A stretch of 64,000 bases of DNA, taken from NCBI GenBank assembly GCA_023515745.1, contig JALECJ010000257.1, positions 2,668,687 through 2,732,686 on the forward strand, read 5' to 3'. Positions 24,521 through 35,147 of the stretch are shown here, piece after piece. This DNA comes from Amoeboaphelidium protococcarum (lineage: Eukaryota; Aphelidiomycota; Aphelidea). Made by a program: the position numbers and the translations under genes. The notes beneath the pieces are model-generated. The model did not search any database. It worked only from the letters and a program-made list of their open reading frames with translations, and had not been told where the DNA came from. Every line of letters begins with the position of its first letter. The first letter of the stretch is position 1.

Positions 24521-26437
24521 ATGGGAATATACCGAGTATGCTTGGCGCTTTGGTGCTTTGCATTCGCCGCGTAGTGTATGGATGAAAATATATTTAGTGT
24601 GCCGTAATCCCAACAAGGTGTATAATCCACGCGTCGGCTGATGAGTTTGCAGAGATAACAGGACGATCAAATTGGCGATTACGATGATTTGCCCCCTCTC
24701 AGGAATAGAGAAGATTAGACAGATGATGAAGAGGAAGAGGTGCAGGATCTGCCTCCTCTCAGGGATGGAGAATTCTTTGATCTATCTGCTGTGGCTGAAT
24801 CTGTAAATTCTATGACTAATGGATTTCTGAATTTAGGCAAAGGTATTATCAAAGGCGGCGTTTCTCTGATCACAGTACCTGTGAGGATTCGAGCAGGCGA
24901 AGTTAGTTCGATTGGTCAAGGTGGCCCGACTAGCACTTTTCATGCCGAGAATGCAGTCATGCCTTGGCTGTAATAAGAGGAAGCTCAAGCAGGTCATACG
25001 AGTGATGTTCCTCTTTCACCCAGTGGGTAATCAGTCCCTCCACTTACCTCATTCCAGGACCCTACTCCTCGATAAATTCTTCGCAAACGACCGAAAGTCT
25101 CCCAGCAGAGTAATAATGGTATACAGATGATCATTCGCTAGAAGAATGGACTGGATGAAATTAAGAATCTGTTTCTAGATGTTGCATTCTTTAATGATAA
25201 TCTGCTCAAGATTATTAACGAGCTTATTCCTTCAGATCTTGGCCACTATGGAATGTGGGGATTTAATGTTGAAATCGAAAGTTTACGAGCAATCGCTTTG
25301 TAAAGGCCGCATGATTTGGTGCTTGATCTGACTAATCGTGGAATTGTATCTGCTCTCAAGAAATGTATTTTTGGTGCGGAGATTGGCCTCAAGATAAAAT
25401 TGCCGCTCTAGCGCGCCTTCAGTTTAAAGTATCGTTTTGACTTTGGCTTCTCATTCTAAAGTATTCTGGTTCCTTATATTCGCGCGTAGAGGATGCATGC
25501 TGATTAAGGTTTCTTTGGACATACTACTTCTAATAAAATGCTTGTCAATGTCACTGTCCCGGAATTTAAATTTGAGACGGATCTCAATCTTTAGCTTGTA
25601 AGTGGTGGTATTTGGGCAAAAGTGATTACGCGCCTCTACTCCACAGTGAAAGGGATAGTGACTTATTGGATTGGCCAATTGCTGAATTATCAGTTTTAAA
25701 AGATTATTCGCGAGGATCTCACGGAAGAGATGGACAAGTTTGTGAACTCTTAAACTAGCAATATCCTGAGTTTGCTTGACAACTTGCTTGATGAGCGATT
25801 TGACGTGCATATGGACTTTTAGAATTAATTCGCGTACGTTGATGGTGATGTATACGTTACTAAAGATATGTTGGATATCGGAGCCAAACTGCTTCTGCCA
25901 GCTCCAACAGTTCACCATTTGGATGATGAAAGTTATGCTCGGGAATTTTCCAAGCCTATGCCGCGAAGATGGAAAACGGGTGATCCTAATGTTCTGCTTA
26001 CTGATCAGGTCGATCTTCGCGGTGATGGTTTCTAGCCGTATAAAGGCTAATAGACTAATGTCCTGGAATTGCTCGATGAAGCGTGTAACACAGATCTCTG
26101 TTAACTTTAGAAAGAATAACGCAAAAAGTCGTGGTATTAAAAATATTTCGGTGCCGGGGGCAAGTTTCGTCGTAATAAGAGCCGTAATGTTGTTGATGCG
26201 GCAGTCGATGTCGAAAGCTCTGCTGAAGAGAAGCCATAGAAGCCTGCTAGTGGATGGAAGCGATTTAAAAATCAGTTCAAAAGTGCACGGGACTCACCTC
26301 CTGTTTAAAAATCTAACAAGATTGGAGTATAATAATAGGTGGCTTCACCTGGATTATGGACAAGATTTATGAATAGAGTCAAGACGCCATTTTAGAAATC
26401 TGTCCGATCTAGAAGCAGTTAAAGCTAGCAGTGGTGA
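24521..26437 (+). CDS. Large secreted/ER-lumen protein of unknown function, possible TULIP fold (member B)
   Basis: Encodes 638 aa, single exon. Two further in-frame ATGs follow (24578, 24641), but 24521 supplies a signal peptide, MGIYRVCLALWCFAFAAQC. An acidic N-terminal region carries a duplicated DLPPLR motif (about residues 55-60 and 74-80). The central region (about 200-500) shows amphipathic strands and helices: KIINELIPSDLG, then 'VTYWIGQLLNYQFQKIIRED' and TSNILSLLDNLLDERF, followed by strand-like DVHMDFQNQFAYVDGDVYV. This is reminiscent of BPI/LBP barrels. The C-terminal ~120 residues are very basic with Trp-Phe repeats (GWKRFKNQFK, GLWTRFMNRVK). Not recognised as any named family. 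Confidence 0.78.
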
Positions 26438-26493
26438 CCATTATGACAATGATGATGATAAGACATACGATGTATTTACGAACGCGTTCATTT

Positions 26494-27280
26494 TCATTTA
26501 CCTTGCTTCACTAGCTCATAATCTTTGAGACAGTAAAATTTATCATTCAGCGGATAAGCCTTGAATTCGACAAAGACCTGGGCACACCTAGCACACTTGA
26601 AACATTCGCTGTGATACTATTTGCCTTTTATCACAACACTTGACACCTTTCCCTCACTATCAGGCAGAATCTTATTGTTGCACTCAAAGCAGACAATAGT
26701 GAAATGCTTGTCGTGACATCCAATGCACAAAATGACGTCTTTGTCGATGCGATACTTGCTAGAATGTCCATCCTTGAATAACAGCACTCCGCAGCCCTTG
26801 ACTGTTGGATTATCGCCACTACCATCAGAAGTTTTCAATTTGTTACCACAAGTGAAACAAGCTGGATGAAACGATACAGAGGGTCCATCTTTTGTGATTT
26901 ATGAACTGACCATTGATCCATCAGTTATTTTCAATGCACAGCATGCACATGGACGCGCATAAACTTCATTGTAACATTACGAATGGTACTATTTCTACGT
27001 GTCTGGATGGATAATGTACTGAGATTTAGCTTCAATGCTTTTATCACAATGAGCACAGCAAAAATGATGCTGATGATAAGATTTCCCCTGCGCTTTCAGA
27101 GTAACTTCAGAAGTCTTGATCACTTGATTACATTACGCGCAGAGTCCCTAAAATTCTTTATCAGTTGAAGCAGCAGTAATCTCTACAAATAAAAAGTGAA
27201 AGCAATGTTTATTCAGCTCAAAGGGCCTTAATAATCTTACCTGACTGTAATTGACCAGCAATCTAATCAAATTCGTCCAT
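26494..27280 (-). CDS. LIM-domain protein with three LIM repeats
   Basis: Two exons (27280-27241 and 27182-26494), giving 242 aa. After a short N-terminus (MDEFDQIAGQLQ) there are three LIM-type zinc modules: LCAQCNQV...HHFCCAHC...HSQCY; CACCALK...HPACFTC...CIGCHDKH; CFECNNK...HSECFKCARC...FYCLKDY. The middle module carries a long insertion. LIM proteins of this small type bind actin-associated or signalling partners in cytoplasm or nucleus; the specific partner is unknown. Convergent with secreted protein B (56 bp between stops); an ACGCGT lies in that gap. Confidence 0.88.
27183..27240 (-). other. Intron in the LIM gene (58 nt)
   Basis: Donor GTAAGA (reading from 27240), acceptor TTTGTAG. 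Phase 1 after codon 13. Splicing gives a continuous 729-nt frame. Confidence 0.85.
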
Positions 27281-27887
27281 TGTTTCAAAGTATTGCACCA
27301 GGTGATTGAAACGATATGTGTAATGAAAAGAGTACGTGTCTATTTATAGAGTCCATCATTTCATGATTGATGGCCAGCTATTAAAAATCGCAAAAAGAAA
27401 AGCTTATATCACAATATTGAATGTCTATGAAATTTAGAAATATACAGTAGATATCATCAGGATATTTTTGGTCAAATACATTGCGAGTGAGAAAGTTTCT
27501 AGAACGATAATTACGCCGTGTTTCAGATATGAATCTGCAGATGCGTTCTTTTAAACTCCGCCTCCCTCCCAACGGAAAAGTTAGTTGTCAAGTTAGATCA
27601 GCATCTTGAAGATACCAGTTCATAACAACTGACTCTTTTAATAATTTATAAAGCTTTTAAAGTTTGAATATCCAAAGGTAATGTTGTTAATTATTCTAGC
27701 GTTCATTTTGTAATCTCTATCACCTGTGTGTTTTAGTTAATCACATGTCTTGGCGGTGGATCAGCGCGGAGTGTGAAACAACCTCTAGCTGATCCACTCA
27801 AAGTCATTGATTGATTGGCATCATATTCGTTGTGTAGTAGTAGTAGAAGTTATTCTCTTCAAAACAAAAATCATCAAATTAGAGTCA
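27281..27887. promoter_or_regulatory. Divergent intergenic region with a 10-bp inverted repeat
   Basis: 607 bp between the LIM and ATP-grasp genes. It contains a perfect 10-bp inverted repeat, GTGGATCAGC at 27756-27765 and its complement at 27788-27797, with a 22-nt spacer. No coding frame is recognised. Confidence 0.5.
27756..27797. repeat. Perfect 10-bp inverted repeat, 22-nt spacer
   Basis: GTGGATCAGC at 27756-27765 and GCTGATCCAC at 27788-27797, extendable by a G-T pair outward. It lies about 90-130 bp upstream of the ATP-grasp start. Could form an RNA or DNA hairpin, or be a binding site for a dimeric factor. Confidence 0.8.
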
Positions 27888-29165
27888 ATGTATACCGCAC
27901 CGTCTGATTAGTAGCTCCATTCCACTGTTAGTGTTATTAGCTAAGAAGTTCCGACCAAGGTTTCTGATGCATCTGCTGACGTTTCTTCACTGGCCCATTT
28001 GAAACATTTGAAAGTCGCCTCAGTCGATCACCCGCTGAATGTTGTCATTCTTCATGGTGATCCTACCAAACCCAATGATATCTTGCCTGGTGGAAAATGG
28101 GATGAAGATGACTTCTACACTGTGCAGCGCGCCAAAGAAGCTCTGAAGGAAATTGAAGATCGCTATCGTTTCACTTGGCTATGCAATCATGATACTCTGA
28201 TTGATGATCTGCGGAAGTTGAAGAAGGCTAACAAGGTTGATATCGTGTTGCAGCTCTGTGATGAAGGTTGGATGAACAATTCTCGCATGGAGTTGCACAT
28301 TACTGCTCTGCTGGAGATGCTTGAGATTCCTTACACCGGTGCCAGTCCTAAATGTATTGGCATCACTTATGACAAGCAAGGTGTGTTGAAAATCGCCGAG
28401 TCAATGGGCGTCCCAGTACCAAAATCTGTTTATCTGGAATCTGATCAAAAGTGTGACCCTGTAAAATATGGCTTAGAGTTTCCTGTCATTGTGAAGCCTA
28501 ACAGCACTGATGGTTCCTTCGGCATTACCGCTAAAAGCGTCTGTCATAATGTCGAGGAAGTGAGAGCTGCAATCGATAATATCCGCAATGTGTTCTTTGT
28601 GAAGGGCGCTATTTTAGTACAAGAATTTCTCACTGGCCGCGATATCAACGTTGGAGTCATGGAGAAGCGAGACTTGGCCACCAACTAAATGGAGCCTTGG
28701 GTACTTCCAATCACTGAGGAAGATTACTCAGCGTTGCCAGATGATCTACCAAAGATTTGTGGTTTTGAGAGCAAGTGGGACTCCTCTTCTCCGTACTATG
28801 GCATTGTTACGCGTCCAACCACTCTATCAAAGGAGAAACAGGCTCAAGTCGCTGAATGGTCCAAGCTGGTCTTCCGCAGAATCGACTGCAGAGATTATGC
28901 GCGTTTTGACTGGCGTCTGGATGCTCTTGGTAACCCACGTCTGCTAGAAAGCAATCCGAATTGTGGTTGGTGCTGGGATGGCCATTTGCCAAAGACTGCA
29001 GGATTGTGTGGAATCTCCTATTCAGCTTATTTCGAGATGATCATCAAGAGTGGTCTTGATCGCGCCGCTAGATTTGAGCTTGCCGCTGAAGAGGCAAAGC
29101 ACAAGAAGTTCATCATTGTGGCCAAGAATGGCGCTGAAGATTTATACAAAAAGTCTCAAGTTTGA
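27888..29165 (+). CDS. ATP-grasp ligase, D-alanine-D-alanine-ligase-like
   Basis: Encodes 425 aa, single exon. N-terminal domain with NVVILHGD, then LCDEGW (the 'E of DE' of Ddl). ATP-grasp core: PYTGASPKCIGITYDKQGVL, VPVPKSVYL, FPVIVKPNSTDGSFGIT (phosphate-binding lysine and glycine-rich loop), 'ILVQEFLTGRDINVGVM', and the Mg-binding end RFDWRLDALGNPRLLESNPNCGW. The final ESNPNCGW replaces the bacterial EVNTxPG. Eukaryotic Ddl-like proteins of unknown substrate are known in several protists, fungi and plants. Whether it makes a dipeptide is unknown. No signal peptide. Confidence 0.87.
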
Positions 29166-29311
29166 TTATTCTTTGACTTTACAGTCTGAATAAAAGCTCT
29201 GCGATTTTGATAGAATAACACTCAACTTTACCCCTCTCTCTTTCTCCTTTTGATCCCATCTTATCGACAACAAATTGTGTGTTTAATAAGGTAATAAAAA
29301 TATATTTAGAT

Positions 29312-29887
29312 ATGGGTATAGACGATAAGACAGAGACAAATCACGTTGAGACTACCGATACTTCATTGCGATATGCTGGATATATGGCTAGAATTAAGAC
29401 ATTGGCGTTATCTGCTAAGCGGTATATTGCATACTCTTCCGATATTGGAGAAGGTCTGCGGCCGTTGATGAATCCACGGTTCGTTTAATTATCTTATGGA
29501 GTCGCGTGGTCTTACATCTTGTATGACAGTCTTAATGAGGCTTATTGGGCGAGTAAAAAACCTAATGCAACCACGTAGTCGAATGCTGAGGTTTTTGTAA
29601 AGCGACTGACTTTTTAATCTGTCGCATCGATGCTCCTACCGGCCATCACCATTCACTCTGCTGTGAAGTATTCGTCGCTGCTCTTAAAAAACAGTTCCAG
29701 TGCTGCCCTCAAAAAGTGGGGCCCAACAGCGACTGGACTGCTGATTATCCCCGCGTTGCCTTATCTGTTTGATCATCCCGCTGAGTAAGTTGTCGATGCA
29801 GCGTTTGATAAATTTTTTGAAGTCACCGGCATTGAAAGTCACGCCGAGAGGATCAATGACGATCCTAGCCATATCAAAAGAGATTGA
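29312..29887 (+). CDS. MTFP1: Mitochondrial fission process protein 1 (MTP18-like)
   Basis: Encodes 191 aa. The start at 29312 is the first ATG; upstream codons are not family-like. Conserved core: IGEGLRPLMNPRFVQLSYGVAWSY-type N-terminal half (ends of helices at about 50-75), then FQSVASMLLPAITIHSAVKYSS and GLLIIPALPYLFDHP near the C-terminus. This is the order seen in MTFP1/MTP18, an inner-mitochondrial-membrane protein that influences fission. Hydrophobic segments lie at about 62-75, 105-125 and 145-160. Downstream of the ATP-grasp gene, same strand, 146 bp apart; convergent with 29974-30837 (86 bp). Confidence 0.88.
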
Positions 29888-29973
29888 AACCATATAGTAA
29901 TAAATGTGTTTTTCTGGCATTAATTCCTTTCCTATTCTTCATCAAATTTCACTACATTGGCATCAACCAATAA

Positions 29974-30837
29974 TCAAATCAGTCGCTAACTTCCCTGGTT
30001 TGCATCACTGATCATGTGCTCAAGTTTCTTCATTCTCTCTTAAGGATCTTCTTCGGTGGCTTTTCCGGACTTTAAACCACTTTGCTTCTTCGCGGATTAG
30101 TTTCTGCTGCGCCTGATAATTGCATCTACACGTCCAAATACACTTCCTTGTCGTTGTAAGTTACCGCTTGTGGGTTCATCAGAAGCACCATGCCTCTATT
30201 TGCCACCACGAACCGCGATAGTCAATTTTCGGAATAATTTCTTGATACCAGTTTCATCACCTTTTGTTGTTGACTTTTGGGGCTTGGGCTGATGTTCCTC
30301 TTTATCGCCTTACTCAGCGCCTTACCTTTAGTTTACAGGCGAGTCCAGCTTGTAATTGTCTTTTAACAGTGATGATTGCTGTTAACTTGAATCAGTCTAT
30401 GAGTGAATACCGACCTTATTAATCTTACCAGATTCCTCGGTAGTTTCTGACTACAGCATCTTTTATCGCTAGCGAGCGGATTGCAACTCTCTCAAAGTAT
30501 CCTGCAGAGGAGAGGACAGCGTGACAACCTCAGCATGTGATACGCCGTCTGCAGCCTAATTAACATCAATGGTTCTACTGGATTTCATTTAGTCATCTTT
30601 CTTCTACTCTACCACTGTTGAAGATTTTATTTTCTCAGACTCGTTTGAATATGTGTCATTAGACTGGACAGTTGATTAATGCTGGACTACATCGGATTTC
30701 GGTGCAGTAGGCTGATTAGACTATTCATATTCCTAATTATCGTCAGCAAAAGACGACAAATTTTACCCACTATCATCCATCATCTAGACGAGATATGCAT
30801 CAGATTACAAATCCATATAGTACGGCTCCGAATCCAT
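29974..30837 (-). CDS. Low-complexity, probably disordered protein of unknown function
   Basis: Encodes 287 aa. Rich in Gln (many TAA/TAG), Ser, Asp and Lys. It starts MDSEPYYMDLQSDAYLVQMM and has no membrane segment or known domain. Short patches of possible structure: LQDTLRELQSARQRQKML (helical, about 105-122) and KKLFRKLTIAVRGGK (basic, about 198-212). The C-terminus is helical (ERMKKLEHMI). It is a real gene by its long TGA-free frame, single ATG and convergent placement, but no function can be assigned. Confidence 0.6.
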
Positions 30838-31101
30838 TGTTAGAGCTTGTTTCACCTTTTGTCATTGATGAAGGATGAAACAAACCAAATGTTTCGCACA
30901 GGCAGAACTTTTCGCAAGTCAAGGCAAAGCGAGACAAACAAGTCAAAGGGGGGAATATTTGTATATTTTTCTAATGATGGATGGATGTATCGCAATATAC
31001 TTCACTAATAGAAATTATCAAGTACAAAACGCACGCGTTTTCACAACTTAGTTTTATTCATTCATCACACACTTACTTATCATCATTTTATCAAAAAGAC
31101 T

Positions 31102-34100
31102 TCAAATGCGGTACCACTTCTTGTCAGCTACTGGCTTGGCATTGTCGATATCTTCATCCTTGGCCAGATTTAAAAACACATCCTCCAAACTGGTTTGACT
31201 TATTCCCCAATCTTCAACACCTAAGGACAGCTTACGGGAATCCATCTCTTCAATAACTTTGGAAATGATATTTCCGCCACTCTGCTGCCCAAACTCATAA
31301 ATGATAGACGTCTGCACACCACCTTGATCTACAACTCTGAAATCTGGCGGCAAAAAGCTCTCAATAATCTTCTTTGCCTCATCTTTAGGCAGAACAACTT
31401 CACTTTGAATGGAAGCTCTGTCTTGTTCTTTATAGAAGGACACAATCATTCTGTAACCTTTGCCGTACATACTCTTCAACTGCAGAGGGGTACCTATAGT
31501 TTTCAACATTCCCTTGGACATTATACCGATACGGGTAGACAGCACCTCAACCTCATCTAAATTGTGGGTTGTCAGAATGATAGTCTTGTTCTTCTTGGCC
31601 TTCTGAATGATATCAACACATTGCGCCTTAATCTCAGGATCCAGACCAGTAGTGGGTTCGTCCAAGAAACAAACATTTCCAGTGTCTGAGCCATTATCTA
31701 ACAAAGCAATAGCCAAACTCACACGTCTCTTCTAACCACCTGATAAAGTCTTGACGAATTTGTCACGGAATTCGGTTAACTCAACATCTGCCAGAGCCAA
31801 TTCAGCGCGCTCCAGCTCAATACTCGGATCAATACCACGTAATCTAGCATAGAACAGAATGTGCTCTAAACAGGTCAAATCAGGCCACAAAATGTCATGC
31901 TGTGGACAAATACCAACATTCAGATACACTTTGCTTATTTAAGACAGAATATCAAATCCACAAACATACGCAGTACCAGACGATGGAGTATACAGACCAA
32001 TAAGCTGATGAATCAATGTAGATTTACCACAGCCGTTAGAGCCAAGCAGACCAAATACAATTCCTTTCTCCACAGCAAGACACATGGACACATTCGCAAC
32101 CTTACCCGTTCCATATTACTTGCGGATCTCTTTAACAATCAGAGGATACTGTGCGTATGTGGCTGCATTCATAGGTAGAGACAGCACCTTCTATCTTTCA
32201 GCCTTGGCAGCTTGATCCTCAGTCTCAGACAATAGCTTCTGATCCTTCTCTGGCAGCACAAACTAGTCACTCCTCTCATTCATTGGTGTAGATTCTTCAT
32301 CAACGTTCTTCTACGCATTCTTATCCTTCAAATAGTCTTGAATGTACGTATACGGCTCAGTAAAAATGAAGTACCACTTTTTGGCAACACCAAACTCACT
32401 AGGCAAAATTGCATTCAGATAAGCAGTCAGAGCAACAATAGCAAAAGCCTGAGCGATGAGGATACCAATAATAGTTAATATTGGATCATTGCCGGTGAGG
32501 TCAGACATTTTGTAGGGCTGTCTAAACGGACTCGTAGCAGCCTATCCCAAAAAGGTCAACGCTTAGAAGAAACCAAAGAACGGCCAAGTGTAAAATGCGT
32601 TAGGAGGATCACCATAATTAAATAGAATCGTAGAGAACCCACTGATGATAGCGCTTACGGCAACAATTGCAACAGAAACTTGTAGTGCAGGACGAGATTT
32701 ATTGAATAACAGAGACAACAGGAATGACAAGAGCACCATTGTATTAGCCCAGACTAAAAGCAATACTATCAAAACACCAATCTCATTCTAAGTGAAAAGA
32801 CTCAGTTAGAAAATGAACCCACTAATGATAAACACGATAGATGTACCAATTTGTAGAGTCATAAAATGCAGATAATGAGTCAGGTAATACTATAAACTAC
32901 TCAAACCATGCATTCTCATCATGATAAGAATACGATCTTCTTTCTCCTTCACCAGGATGAGAACAAAGGTTGGCACCAAGAAACTCAGAGCATAAGGGAA
33001 AGTTTACTAACCAATAGCAGTACTGATATCCAATGGCAGAGCGGTAATATCGTATAGAATAGACTCGGGCATACCGCGCAAACTTCTCGATATTTTAGAA
33101 TTTCTTACAGAGTCAGAGGTGGAAGATTGCATCAAAGCGTCAGTCATCTTCGCAGCCTGATACACATTACGCAAAGCCTTAGGTGGTTAAATTCTTTCAG
33201 CTTAAGGAACAAAAGCGGTGGCGGTACTTAATCTTCTAACATAGCCAGATTGTAAAATAGACTTAATAAATGATCTTTCAGAATTAAGCTCCTCGACAAC
33301 AATAGATCCAAGTGTTGGATAAGAGTTTTGGAGATTGGTAGCCAGCTACAACAACGCTGCAGTATTATTAGGAGTCTAAGAACCACCTCCAGATCTACTC
33401 AAGCTTCCTCCATAAGCCTATTCATAGAGTCCGGTAGACGATCTCAAATACTCAAGCATGAATTCGTTCTTACTCTCGACGGAACCTGCAGGGACAAAGT
33501 AATCGGTTGGAACATATGACCCATTTCGCACATAGTAGAAAGTTTCAACACCTCCAAGGAACCCAGTCTTGTTGCCTTCGGTATTGTTCGCAGGTAACAA
33601 AGTGATATTGTTGATAGTCTAACTTTGCAGTTTTTGACCAATGTCAACATCAGAAGAGAAGATGAAATTCCAAGGATAGTACTAAAAGTTGAGTAGATTA
33701 GCTCCAAACAATGGAGTAGTACGATTGGTGGTTGTGGACGTTGGAATAGGCGAGAAAGGTTGACTAAAATTACTAGGCTAAGCATTGTACTTGATATTAA
33801 ACCAACCATCCTTAGGAGCAGGATAGAATGTAGTATCTCTACTTCTCTCGGCAGAAGAGTAAGGAGGTGAGCTTTGATAGTCATTGTCAAATGAGAAGAT
33901 ACACGGATAGGTGGAGAAGGCAAACTAGCTCCCTCTTTTGATCTACATGTAGCCAACATCCAACGTTTGACCTTTCAAACTCTCCTGCGACAAAAGTCCT
34001 TACAGCGCAGTATATTGCAAAGGAAGACTGGTGTTTGCATCAAACGGAGCATTGTTGGAACAATATCTAACACTGGCCACAATAGAACCGCCAGCACGAG

Positions 34101-34410
34101 AAGAGGCCAAATTCTTAAAGACAATAACCAACACACCACAAATCATCACCATCATAAAGGGACAGATACAGACACAGCACACATTCACAAAGGTCTATCT
34201 CTTCTAATAAGATAAAGTCTTTCTAAACAGTGCACGAATTTGATAGGATTTCTATTCACCAAGTGGCTACCCAGGTGACTAGTACTATGAGGACTGATGC
34301 ACATTATTATTGTCACCAATGTTGACAGTCTGCTTCAGGTCAGACAACTGAATTCTGTTATCAACCAAGTCAGGATCCTTTCTAATACCACCAACACTTT
34401 CAGACGACAT
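31102..34410 (-). CDS. ABCA-type half transporter 1
   Basis: Encodes 1102 aa, single exon. Cytosolic N-terminus (Q/S-rich), first TM at about 75-98 ([20 protein letters not shown]), a large extracytosolic loop (about 100-450), a block of about five TMs (about 470-700), then one nucleotide-binding domain. Walker A is GSNGCGKST at 791-798, Q-loop ICPQHD, signature LSGGQKRR with Q encoded by TAG (31732-31734), Walker B and D-loop [13 protein letters not shown]-loop TTHN. A regulatory domain follows, ending [14 protein letters not shown]. One NBD and ~1100 aa make it a half-size ABCA transporter (lipid/sterol export in other organisms), so it must dimerise. Head-to-head with a second ABCA gene. 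Confidence 0.94.
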
Positions 34411-35147
34411 TATTCGTACGATACAGTGCTTTCTAAAGGAATTGCTGTTTCAAGACAAGAATGAAAAGCCAGTGTGTGTGTTTCAAGTTATTGCGAAAGG
34501 AGAGAGAACAGAGAAAGATATATGGGCGAAGGCTGGAATTTCAGTTGGTTTGTTTGATGCGCGATTGTTTGAATTGTGAAACGGGGGCGAGATGGCGAAA
34601 TTCAACGGTGATGATGTCAGAGGTTGGTAACGCTCGCCCACCGACCGGGCGGAAATCCAGATCGATCAACTGCCATCACATCACAGCCAATGGATTAAGG
34701 ATAAAGACACTGACTTACACATAGTCTTGGCATATCAAATTGAAAAGCATATCTCTTAGATAATGAGCTGTAAGAGAAAGAGTTTTGACATTACAGCTCA
34801 TCAATTATACATTAAAATTATGCATCGTTCTATTCTCAATCTGTAAATGCATCTTTCAAATAGAGTACATCTCGAACTTCATTAATGAGAATGATTGACC
34901 ATAAGACTACTAGAGTGAACTAGAATCATATAATGCATGAATCTATGGCTTATGAAGAGAGCATACATCTTATAGAGCCGTTCGTATGACAAATCATCCG
35001 CATTTGAGCCTCGCCTTTATCGGTGGTCCTTTGTTTGTTTCAGATTTGTCATTTCTCTCTCTCTCTCTAGGCTCTCTCCTCCTTCTCCTTCTCCTTTTTC
35101 TTCATTACCTGCCTGATATTATCAACAATAAACCGACAAATCGGTGA
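34411..35147. promoter_or_regulatory. Divergent promoter region between the two ABCA genes
   Basis: 737 bp between opposed starts. It contains a long polypyrimidine tract at about 35051-35100 (CTCTCTCT..., CTCCTTCTCC...), 50-100 bp upstream of the plus-strand start. A TAG-ending pyrimidine run (CTCTCTCTAG) could also be a 5'-leader splice acceptor. Nothing coding is recognised. Confidence 0.45.

Noticed and set aside
25776-26372. Plus-strand 198-codon frame inside secreted protein B
   Set aside because: Out of frame with the signal-peptide-bearing gene and without any family resemblance.
33444-33959. Minus-strand 171-codon frame inside ABCA 1
   Set aside because: Alternative frame of the ABCA extracytosolic loop; the true frame is continuous through it.
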